64,000 bases of DNA from Roseburia_D yibonii. Its GTDB lineage: Bacteria; Bacillota; Clostridia; Lachnospirales; Lachnospiraceae. Shown here one piece after another: positions 35,678 through 42,245 of this stretch. Under the pieces are notes generated by a model. That model ran no database searches. It had not been told where the DNA came from and was given only the letters and a program-made list of their open reading frames with translations. A program made the translations under genes and the position numbers. Each line of letters begins with the position of its first letter. Position 1 is the first letter of the stretch. The stretch covers positions 62,001 to 126,000 of the forward strand of contig NZ_JACOQH010000008.1 of assembly GCF_014297335.1 (NCBI RefSeq), in the 5' to 3' direction.

Positions 35678-37003
35678 TTAGCATATCCATTTCTTTCTGT
35701 TCCAGATCACCACAGACAGAATAACCGCCACATAATCGGTAAGCGCCTGTCCGTAGATCACGCCGTTTAATCCCGCCACTGCATTCAAAAGATAGAGCAC
35801 CGGGATCAGAAGCAGCCCCTGTCTTAAAACAGAGAGGATCGTTGCCGGAAGCGCGTTCCCGGTTGACTGCAGGCAGTTCATGTTCACAAACAGGATCCCG
35901 ATGAATGGGCCGGACAGCATGTATGCCACCAACATCTTTACCCCGTAATAGATAATGTCCGCGTCATTGATAAACAGGCGGATGATCGTTTCCCGGAACA
36001 CAAAGAACAACGCCGTGGCAAGGATCCCGACGATCAGACAGCATTTCTTGGTGAAGCGGTCAACCGCGATAAAACGTTCCCGGTTCCCCGCGCCGTAATT
36101 ATAGCCAAGCAGCGGCTGAACACCGTTTGCCAGTCCGAGCTGTAAAAACGTGATAAACATATTCGCCTTAAAGACGATCCCGATCGCCGCCACCGGCGCA
36201 TTGCCGTATGCCACCAGGATCTGATTTAAAATGATCGTGGAAACACTCATGAGCACGGAAAAGATCGCTGTCGGAAATCCGGTCACGCATACTCCGGTCA
36301 AAATACCGTCTCCGCATTTGAAATCCTTCGGCGCGATGGAAAGACATCTGCTCTTTTTCATAAAATACCAGAGATAATAAAGACAGGCGAGGATATTTCC
36401 GATCGTCGTTGCGATCGCGGCACCCGCCGCTCCCATACCAAATCCGCTGATGAATACCGGATCGAGCACGATGTTTGCGATCGTTCCGATCATACTGCCG
36501 ATCATTGCCTCCCTGCTCGCGCCATCCGCGCGGACAACAAAGCTTGCCGCCGCCGACCAGATGATAAACGGCGCGCCATAAGAAATATGAAGCGTGTAAC
36601 CCCGCGCAAACGCATAGGTCTGTGCATCCGCCCCAAACAGCGTCAAAAGCGGGCACATAAACAAAAGCAGCGAAGCGGCAAACACGATCCCGACGAAAAA
36701 GGACGCATAAGCCACAAACGCCGACGCGTTCTTCGCGCGTTCTTCTTTTTTCTCTCCCATCGCCATGGATGCCACTGCGCTTCCGCCCATGCCAAACATA
36801 TTGGCGAATGCCATAAAAAGAATAAAGATCGGGTTGGTCAGGCTGACCGCCGCCACCTGAAGCGGATCATTCGTCTGCCCCACAAAGAACGTATCCGCCA
36901 TATTATAAACAACCGTCACCAGACTGCTGATCACACTCGGGATCGCCATCTTTGCCACCGCTTTTGATACCTTAAGACTGCCCATAAGTTCCTTTTGTTC
37001 CAT
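35678..37003 (-). CDS. MATE-family multidrug/metabolite efflux transporter (copy 1)
   Basis: A 12-helix MATE protein of 441 residues (NorM/DinF fold), with MAIPSVISSLVTVVYNMADTFFVGQ at the first helix and the mirror repeat QLGLANGVQPLLGYNYGAGNRER in the second half. MATE transporters expel cationic compounds using sodium or protons. Start at 37003, with GGAAGGAT upstream; the 9 codons before it lie inside the marR end. The MarR gene precedes it by 4 nt, so efflux is probably controlled by that regulator. A weak terminator-like hairpin with a T-run (35645-35672) follows. Confidence 0.92.
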   Translation of the reverse strand: MEQKELMGSLKVSKAVAKMAIPSVISSLVTVVYNMADTFFVGQTNDPLQVAAVSLTNPIFILFMAFANMFGMGGSAVASMAMGEKKEERAKNASAFVAYASFFVGIVFAASLLLFMCPLLTLFGADAQTYAFARGYTLHISYGAPFIIWSAAASFVVRADGASREAMIGSMIGTIANIVLDPVFISGFGMGAAGAAIATTIGNILACLYYLWYFMKKSRCLSIAPKDFKCGDGILTGVCVTGFPTAIFSVLMSVSTIILNQILVAYGNAPVAAIGIVFKANMFITFLQLGLANGVQPLLGYNYGAGNRERFIAVDRFTKKCCLIVGILATALFFVFRETIIRLFINDADIIYYGVKMLVAYMLSGPFIGILFVNMNCLQSTGNALPATILSVLRQGLLLIPVLYLLNAVAGLNGVIYGQALTDYVAVILSVVIWNRKKWIC

Positions 37004-37007
37004 AGAT

Positions 37008-37442
37008 CTATCCTTCCTTTCCCGCTGCATCCAGGTTTTTTAACATTTGCTCCGTGATCCGCAGAAATTCCTTCTGTTCCGACGCACTGATCCCTTTCAG
37101 TAAAAGCTGTTCGGATTCCTCGATCTCCGTGCGCAGTGCCTCCCGGATCGTCTCTGCCTTCTCCGTAAACACGATCTTTTTATAGCGGGCATCCTGCTTT
37201 TCCGCTTCGCGCCGGATCAGCCCTTTTTTCTCCAAATTCTTTAATGCCTCGGTCGCCGTGGACGGCCGCAGCCCGAATTCTTCTTCGATCTCTTTTTGAT
37301 ATACCGAGTGGCTTCCCGATTCCACGATAATATAATCCAAAATATTGCCCTGCGCCCCGGTAATCCCAAGGGACTCCTGGATCGCGCGCGAACGCCTGCG
37401 CAGCCGGTTTGAGATCCGGTTTATCATTTTTCCTGTCTGCAT
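37008..37442 (-). CDS. MarR-family transcriptional regulator
   Basis: A 144-residue winged-helix regulator with NILDYIIVESGSHSVYQKEIEEEFGLRPSTATEALKNLEKKGLIRREA spanning the recognition helix, and wing residues KQDARYKKIVFTEKA. It lies 4 nt ahead of the MATE efflux gene in one operon, a layout typical of substrate-induced efflux. A quasi-palindrome at 37462-37473 right after its -10 box is a plausible self-operator. Confidence 0.92.
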   Translation of the reverse strand: MQTGKMINRISNRLRRRSRAIQESLGITGAQGNILDYIIVESGSHSVYQKEIEEEFGLRPSTATEALKNLEKKGLIRREAEKQDARYKKIVFTEKAETIREALRTEIEESEQLLLKGISASEQKEFLRITEQMLKNLDAAGKEG

Positions 37443-37461
37443 ATTTTTTCTCCTTTAATAG

Positions 37462-37504
37462 TTCGGTTCCTAAGTATTTTAAGACGGTATTTCTGAAATG
37501 TCAA
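37462..37504 (-). promoter_or_regulatory. marR-MATE promoter with quasi-palindromic operator
   Basis: TTGACA (37504-37499) and TAAAAT (37481-37476) are 17 bases apart. The 12-base TTAGGAACCGAA (37473-37462), pattern TTnGGnnCCnAA, overlaps the transcription start. Confidence 0.65.
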
Positions 37505-37505
37505 G

Positions 37506-37542
37506 AAAAGACTCTGAAACCTTTTTTGTCTCAGAGTCTTCT
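37506..37542 (-). terminator. Terminator downstream of the 220-residue unknown gene
   Basis: AAGACTCTGA and TCAGAGTCTT pair around a loop and are followed by TTTTC, ending just before the marR -35 box. Confidence 0.7.
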
Positions 37543-37589
37543 TCCTGCTGTCTTGCTTTTTCCTGTTTGATTTTTACCATGTGTTCCGG

Positions 37590-38252
37590 TCACGCTTTCT
37601 GATCAAACGTCTGCCTTGTTTCCAGATAATCCGGCAGCACTGCCTGTGCTTCTTTATTTTCCGCTTTTACCGCACGATATTCCCGCCAGTAGACCGCATA
37701 AAATTCCTGCGATTTTTCCTGCTCCTTCGGTGTCAGTCCATACCCCCATCCCACTCCGGTATTACTGAGCACCAGCGTTCCCTGATAAGAGATATCCGCT
37801 CCATATCCGCCGGTCGATAAAATGGGCTGATTTAATACGCCTCCCCCGCCAAGCGGCGTCAGCTTTTCTGCCAGGTTCCCTTTTCCTTTGCTTTCCTGAA
37901 GGAAATCAAGCAGCGTCAGTTCTCCGATCGGCTTATTTCCCTTTTTTTCTTTTCCCTTTTGCATGACGGTTTTCGCCTGCTGATAAAGCAGTTTCCGGTT
38001 TGGTGCAACATCCGAAAGATACTCCGCCCGAAGTGTAAGTACCTGTCTTGATATGGCATCCGACTCCGCCTTATTTTCCGTCTTCGCCGCTTTCTGTGCC
38101 AGATTTTTGATCTCGCTTACAAACTGCTCCTTTGTTTTGGAAGATTTCCCGGCTGAAGGAATGTAAGACCAGTTTGGTTCACCCGTCGCTGTCCATGTGA
38201 CCAGTTTGTCACCCGTCCGATTCATTTTATGTTCCATCGAGATGCGATTCAT
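37590..38252 (-). CDS. Protein of unknown function, 220 residues
   Basis: No family recognised. The chosen ATG at 38252 follows AGGAAAGGAAACGG; the frame stays open 27 codons higher. The protein is basic and hydrophilic, with no signal peptide or membrane helix. A lysine-rich central part (KTVMQKGKEKKGNKP) precedes a glycine-rich stretch LTPLGGGGVLNQPILSTGGYGA and a C-terminal helix rich in charge (GLTPKEQEKSQEFYAVYWREYRAVK). It forms its own unit between two terminators. A flagellar or secreted structural role is possible but unsupported. Confidence 0.7.
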   Translation of the reverse strand: MNRISMEHKMNRTGDKLVTWTATGEPNWSYIPSAGKSSKTKEQFVSEIKNLAQKAAKTENKAESDAISRQVLTLRAEYLSDVAPNRKLLYQQAKTVMQKGKEKKGNKPIGELTLLDFLQESKGKGNLAEKLTPLGGGGVLNQPILSTGGYGADISYQGTLVLSNTGVGWGYGLTPKEQEKSQEFYAVYWREYRAVKAENKEAQAVLPDYLETRQTFDQKA

Positions 38253-38316
38253 AATCCGTTTCCTTTCCTGTTTTTTCTCTCTGTATATAGAATATATCGG
38301 CTGTTTTTTCACATAA

Positions 38317-38349
38317 GAAAAGACCTGCGACAAAATCGCAGATCTTTTC
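38317..38349 (-). terminator. Terminator downstream of the 39-residue ORF
   Basis: GAAAAGATCTGCGA and TCGCAGGTCTTTTC form a 14-bp stem (one G-U pair) with a five-base loop, immediately after the stop of the small ORF. Confidence 0.7.
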
Positions 38350-38357
38350 GTTTATCC

Positions 38358-38477
38358 TTAATGATGTTTTTTTGCACTGTGTGCTTCTCTTGCTTCCGCA
38401 ACAGCCTCATGATCCGCTATGTTGATCTTTGAAACTGCCTTTTTCTTTTTCAACGGATGTTTTGGATTTTTATCCAT
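38358..38477 (-). CDS. Small basic protein, 39 residues
   Basis: An ATG at 38477 with GAGGCG about 8 bases upstream opens a 39-codon frame (MDKNPKHPLKKKKAVSKINI..., ending SAKKHH). It is very rich in lysine, histidine and alanine. It lies 30 nt after the hsp20 stop and is followed 8 nt later by a hairpin terminator, so it looks like the last gene of the CIRCE-controlled hsp20 transcript. Function unknown. Confidence 0.6.
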   Translation of the reverse strand: MDKNPKHPLKKKKAVSKINIADHEAVAEAREAHSAKKHH

Positions 38478-38507
38478 GTGAATCGCCTCTTTTCAAATCT
38501 GTGCAGT

Positions 38508-38945
38508 TTAACCTTCTATTGCTATATAGCGTTTCTCCGGGACGGCCTTCTTGTCTTCTTTCGGAACATCCAGTGTCAAAATACCGTTTTCGTATTTCGC
38601 GTGGATATCCTGCTCGGTAAGGCTTTCGCCTACATAAAAGCTGCGGCTCATGCTGCCCGCGTAACGTTCACGTCTGATGTATCTGTTTTCTTTATCTTTC
38701 TCATCCTTGTCGAGTCCCTTCTCGGCACTGATGGTCAGATATCCGTCATTCAGTTCCAGCTTGATCTCGTCTTTCTTAAAGCCCGGGAGATCAATCGCTA
38801 CTTCGTAACCCTGATCCGTTTCCTTCACATCAGTCTTCATCATATTTTTCGCATGTTTCCCGTACAATGTCTTATCAATATCCGGGAACGAAAAATCCAT
38901 CCAGTCATCAAATAAGTTCTCTCCAAAAATACTAGGCATCAACAT
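38508..38945 (-). CDS. hsp20: Hsp20 small heat-shock protein
   Basis: A 145-residue alpha-crystallin protein that holds unfolded proteins. The alpha-crystallin core runs from about residue 37, with YEVAIDLPGFKKDEIKLELNDGYLTISAEK, and ends with the conserved YENGILTLDVPKEDK, followed by the short tail motif RYIAIEG (I-x-I). AGGAGGAATGACTT precedes the ATG. A CIRCE operator with its promoter lies 160 nt upstream, so it is co-regulated with clpB by HrcA. The 39-residue ORF follows. Confidence 0.95.
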   Translation of the reverse strand: MLMPSIFGENLFDDWMDFSFPDIDKTLYGKHAKNMMKTDVKETDQGYEVAIDLPGFKKDEIKLELNDGYLTISAEKGLDKDEKDKENRYIRRERYAGSMSRSFYVGESLTEQDIHAKYENGILTLDVPKEDKKAVPEKRYIAIEG

Positions 38946-39086
38946 AAGTCATTCCTCCTTTTATCGACAATCATGTGTGCCATGAATGTAAAACCATATG
39001 AAAACTGTAAACCCCATCCGCGCTCCTGCACGTCCGGTGAAACTCCGGAAGTCTTTCTTTCGATCCCCTTCCTTTGTTCTAGTTAC

Positions 39087-39115
39087 GTTATAGCACTGTT
39101 TATTAGCACTGTCAA
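39087..39115 (-). promoter_or_regulatory. hsp20 promoter
   Basis: TTGACA (39115-39110) inside the CIRCE and TATAAC (39092-39087) with 17-base spacing, the same plan as the clpB promoter. An extra TAGCACTG half-site (39091-39098) sits on the -10 box. Confidence 0.7.
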
Positions 39116-39129
39116 GACGTGAGTGCTAA
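39103..39129. promoter_or_regulatory. CIRCE operator (HrcA site) of hsp20
   Basis: TTAGCACTG, nine bases, GAGTGCTAA, the same one-mismatch CIRCE as at clpB. Confidence 0.9.
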
Positions 39130-39160
39130 TTTTTTGTGAATTTTGTGTGAACGCTGTATT

Positions 39161-39967
39161 TTACCATTTTTCCATCCTTCCATCCGCCAGGATCCTCACA
39201 CAGGTTCCCTCATTGATCTCCTTCTGATAGAGCATCGCGTCCGGTTCCATCCGCTCGATCTTTTCTCCGTCCTCCGATTCTAAATATACTTTTGCCATCG
39301 GTTCTGCCCCGTCCGGTCTCCCCTCGCATCCGAAATCCGGCTCATCTATTCTCACCACACGGTATACCGGCACATTCTCACACGACTCATCCTGCCACAT
39401 CATCTGATGCAGTGACCGGTAGAATTTCTTGAAATAGATGCTCACATCCACATCCGGGCGGTTCTTTAAAATCCACTCAAACGAGGTCATTACAAAAGAC
39501 GCGTACAACGACGAATAATAGTCCGTCTCAAGTTCGGTTCCCGGTCTTTGTTCTATATAATAAGCAAAAAACGCGTTCTTTAAACAGTGACGCATATCAT
39601 CATACAGATGGATCTCCTCCTCATGAATGGAAAAAAGCGCAAGCAGCGCATCCCCTTCCTCATAGAAATCCCGGTAAAACAACTGAATGCTCTGTGAAAG
39701 ATGTTCCAACGCCGCTTCATCCGGCAGTGCGTCCCCGAAACGTTCCCGCAGACATTTTTCAAATTTCTGAAAAAAACGTCCGCACAAAAGTTCCGCCAGT
39801 TCGTATTTGTCCCGGTAATGGCGGTAAAAAGTTGTCCGGTTGATCCCTGCCGCATCCAGAATGTCCTGCACTGTGATCTTTGGAAAACTTTTTTCCTGCA
39901 AAAGCTGTATAAATTTTCCCTCTATCTTTTCCCGCGTCTTTTTCGTCCGCAGCCCGTTTTTATTCAT
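39161..39967 (-). CDS. TetR-type transcriptional regulator
   Basis: The N-terminal HTH reads TREKIEGKFIQLLQEKSFPKITVQDILDAAGINRTTFYRHYRDKYEL, a clear TetR domain. The rest (268 residues in total) is the TetR_C-like variant with an added 60-residue C-terminal tail. The ATG at 39967 follows AGGAGATCGGAAGG; the frame is open upstream. It is divergent from a truncated HXXEE-type gene that it probably used to control. Tail function unknown. Confidence 0.88.
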   Translation of the reverse strand: MNKNGLRTKKTREKIEGKFIQLLQEKSFPKITVQDILDAAGINRTTFYRHYRDKYELAELLCGRFFQKFEKCLRERFGDALPDEAALEHLSQSIQLFYRDFYEEGDALLALFSIHEEEIHLYDDMRHCLKNAFFAYYIEQRPGTELETDYYSSLYASFVMTSFEWILKNRPDVDVSIYFKKFYRSLHQMMWQDESCENVPVYRVVRIDEPDFGCEGRPDGAEPMAKVYLESEDGEKIERMEPDAMLYQKEINEGTCVRILADGRMEKW

Positions 39968-40095
39968 AACCTTCCGATCTCCTTTTTGATCTGTGGCCAC
40001 TTTTGCAACAAAAAACAAATTTTTGTTGATTGAAGCAGGCTCTCATCTTTTTTATGATACATACGAAAAGAAAAAAAGAAAAGAGGGAATTTATT

Positions 40096-40248
40096 ATGAC
40101 AATGAAAGAACTTGCGTGGCTGATGCCGTTACTCTTTATCCTGCATGATATGGAAGCGATCGTACTTGGCATGGCGAACTTAAAACTGCTGCACCGGCAT
40201 GCACACAGCTTTTCTGATCTCATCGATCACGTTTTTGCACATAAATAA
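40096..40248 (+). pseudogene. Truncated HXXEE-domain membrane protein (50 residues)
   Basis: AAGAGGG precedes the ATG. The frame gives WLMPLLFILHDMEAIVLG, the first helix of HXXEE proteins, in which H, x, x, E, E are conserved; the second E is an A here. Full-length relatives have about 150-180 residues and several helices, but this frame ends after 50 in a TAA that abuts a hairpin. Divergent from the TetR gene, a common pairing for HXXEE genes. Confidence 0.55.
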
Positions 40249-40271
40249 AGTGTGCGCTTACCGCACACTTT
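40247..40271 (+). terminator. Terminator downstream of the truncated HXXEE gene
   Basis: AAAGTGTGCG and CGCACACTTT form a perfect 10-bp stem with a CTTAC loop. The first arm includes the stop codon of the frame. Confidence 0.65.
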
Positions 40272-40348
40272 CGCGTGCGAGCGGTATGTTCAACATAAAC
40301 TTCATCTCCGCGAGCTGCGCATCCCCGCGGAGCGTTTTTAAATCATAG
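40258..40348 (-). pseudogene. Possible C-terminal gene remnant
   Basis: On the minus strand a frame of about 30 codons ends at a TAA (40258-40260) and reads a plausible protein end, KTLRGDAQLAEMKFMLNIPLARESVR. It is cut off upstream by a stop next to a perfect inverted repeat. The peptide resembles ends of ATP-binding kinase-type domains only loosely; family not identified. Confidence 0.3.
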
Positions 40349-40373
40349 GACGGAATTTCCTATGATTTAAAAA
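40335..40373. repeat. Perfect 16-bp inverted repeat
   Basis: TTTTTAAATCATAGGA and TCCTATGATTTAAAAA are separated by about seven bases. It lies between the remnant and the lipoprotein terminator. It may be a miniature terminator or the scar of a deletion or insertion. Confidence 0.6.
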
Positions 40374-40375
40374 TA

Positions 40376-40402
40376 AGGGGCTGCCGTAAACGGCAGTCCC
40401 CT
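40376..40402 (-). terminator. Terminator downstream of the His/Ser-repeat lipoprotein
   Basis: GGGGACTGCCG and CGGCAGCCCC pair (one bulged base) around TTTA, followed by TTATTTTTAAA on the minus strand. Confidence 0.8.
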
Positions 40403-40418
40403 CACAGATCCGTGCATC

Positions 40419-41366
40419 TTATTCATAAGTGCTCATCGAGATCGCGGTCACGCCCATGTCATCAAAAACCGTGATCTTTAAATAATAGGTATAATCTACA
40501 TTGTAGTTGTAAGTCACATAACCATATTCATCCGCTTCATAAATGTCATCACACGGCCCGAATGCTGCCTCGACCTCCTCACGGGTACTGCCGATGCCAA
40601 TACCGTCCGCGATCTCCATATACGGATAATCATCCACCTGTGTAAAACCACTGCAGGTGTCTAACTGAATACTCCAGATATCGCAGTCCAAAATATCTTT
40701 TGCCGTGTCACTGGTATTGATAAATCCTACCCACACCATGAGATCCTCGTCATACGCCGGATTGGTGAGTTCGATCGTATCATAGGTCTTATCACCCGGA
40801 TTTAAAACATATCCGTCCGAATAACCATATTCCGCAAGGTCAAAGCTCCATCCGTTTTCTTCCAGTTCCTGATAAGATGCCGGAAGCGCGTAGTAAGCTC
40901 CGTCAAGCATAAACTCCATATCGCTCCAGTCATCGGAGAGCAGTCCGGCACTGCCGCTGCTTTGTACCGCATCTATCGTATGATCGTCGGTATCCGCGCC
41001 AAGATCGACCGTATCGTGCGTTCCATAAGAAGAACCATGGGAAGATCCGTGTGAGGAACCATGGGAAGATCCATGGGAAGATCCGTAGGATGCGACATAT
41101 TCGCTGTCATCTTCCTCAGTCGCCAGTTCCATGTCGATCTGCTCGGTATCTTCCTCCTTTTTATCCTTATCTTTATCCTTATCTTTTGAATTTGAATGCC
41201 AGTCTTCACTGTCGTCCTCGTCCCACTCCTTATCGATCCAGGACTCCTCTTTTTCTTTCTCCGCGGAAACTGTCTGACCGGCTCCCGCGCTCTTTCCACA
41301 ACCCATGCTTCCCACTGCTGCCAGTGTCATCATCATTACCATAATCGCAATTTTCTTATTTTTCAT
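40419..41366 (-). CDS. Putative lipoprotein with GSSH repeats
   Basis: Signal peptide with lipobox GSMGCGKS at about residue 23, so anchored to the outer face of the membrane. A very acidic and lysine-rich linker (residues 35-90) is followed by four GSSH units ending GSSYGTHD. The last 170 residues form a folded domain with an aromatic, acidic make-up (LPASYQELEENGWSFDL, TREEVEAAFGPCDDIYEADEYGYVTYNY), similar in style to secreted lachnospiral proteins of unknown function. Length 315. The histidine repeat may bind metal, an inference only. Confidence 0.75.
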   Translation of the reverse strand: MKNKKIAIMVMMMTLAAVGSMGCGKSAGAGQTVSAEKEKEESWIDKEWDEDDSEDWHSNSKDKDKDKDKKEEDTEQIDMELATEEDDSEYVASYGSSHGSSHGSSHGSSHGSSYGTHDTVDLGADTDDHTIDAVQSSGSAGLLSDDWSDMEFMLDGAYYALPASYQELEENGWSFDLAEYGYSDGYVLNPGDKTYDTIELTNPAYDEDLMVWVGFINTSDTAKDILDCDIWSIQLDTCSGFTQVDDYPYMEIADGIGIGSTREEVEAAFGPCDDIYEADEYGYVTYNYNVDYTYYLKITVFDDMGVTAISMSTYE

Positions 41367-41469
41367 TTCTTTTTTCTCCCTTAAAATTTTTCACGCGTGT
41401 TGCTGTCTTTTCACATATAATACCCGTGATTTTCCATTAAGGTTTCAGAAACAGAAAAATTTTTCTTTT

Positions 41470-42138
41470 TTACAGCTCCGGTGTCTTCAAAATGCAAAAA
41501 TGATTCCGCTCGACGCGAATGAGCCCCTCCTTCTGCATCTTTCCAAGTTCCTTGGACAGCGCCGACCGATCCACACTCAGATAATCGGCTAACTGCTGTC
41601 TGTTATAGGAAATATCAAATTCACTGCCCGCATGCTGCATGGATTCATACGAAAGATAGGATAGCAGCCGCCCCCGGATGGATTTTGACGAGGTATTAAA
41701 AATCCTTCTCGACAGACGCAGATTTTTCCGTGCGGAAACGGAGAGCAGATTCTTAAGCAGCTTCTGATGATAGCTACAGGCGTTCGGACAGATCTGAAGC
41801 ATTTTCGTGACATCCAAAAACAGGATCCCCGCCGGCTCCTGCGCGGTCACATTGACCATCAGCCGTTCCCCCGGCACACAGGCGTAGGATTCCGCAAAGA
41901 TCCTCCCCTCGCCGACCTTGTCCAAGACACTGCAGTTTCCCCACGCATCCACATTTTCGATCAGGACACTGCCCGAGAGCACCAGCCCGATCTCGGTCGT
42001 AACATCCCCTGCACAGTAGATGGTCTCTCCTTTTTTATAGTTCCGCTCGACCGCCTTTAAGCAGGTGAGCATCTGCTTTATCTCCTCTTCTGTCGTCCCC
42101 GCGAACAGCGGTGTCCGCGCGAGTTTAAAATAATTCAT
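41470..42138 (-). CDS. Crp/Fnr-family transcriptional regulator
   Basis: The N-terminal cNMP-like domain (FAGTTEEEIKQMLTCLKAVERNYKKGETIYCAGD) is followed by the dimer helix and a C-terminal HTH_Crp (FDISYNRQQLADYLSVDRSALSKELGKMQKEGLIRV). Length 222 is normal. It is divergent from hcp across a 107-base gap. A palindrome there is well placed for binding by this protein. By analogy with HcpR and other Crp-type regulators it probably controls hcp in response to nitric oxide or nitrosative stress. Confidence 0.9.
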   Translation of the reverse strand: MNYFKLARTPLFAGTTEEEIKQMLTCLKAVERNYKKGETIYCAGDVTTEIGLVLSGSVLIENVDAWGNCSVLDKVGEGRIFAESYACVPGERLMVNVTAQEPAGILFLDVTKMLQICPNACSYHQKLLKNLLSVSARKNLRLSRRIFNTSSKSIRGRLLSYLSYESMQHAGSEFDISYNRQQLADYLSVDRSALSKELGKMQKEGLIRVERNHFCILKTPEL

Positions 42139-42153
42139 AAATTTTTCTCCTTT

Positions 42154-42196
42154 TGTTGTTTTAACAACATATTTATTGTTTGGATCATATTATACT
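42154..42196 (+). promoter_or_regulatory. hcp promoter with Crp/Fnr-like operator
   Basis: The inverted repeat TGTTGT, four bases, ACAACA (TGTTGTTTTAACAACA, 42154-42169) is centred between 42161 and 42162. TATACT (42191-42196) is the -10 box and has no fitting -35 box. With a start near 42203 the palindrome is centred at -41.5, the classic class II activator position. Confidence 0.6.
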
Positions 42197-42245
42197 GCGT
42201 TTGAAAAGTCAAGAACACATCAAATCAATCAGGAGGATTTTCATT

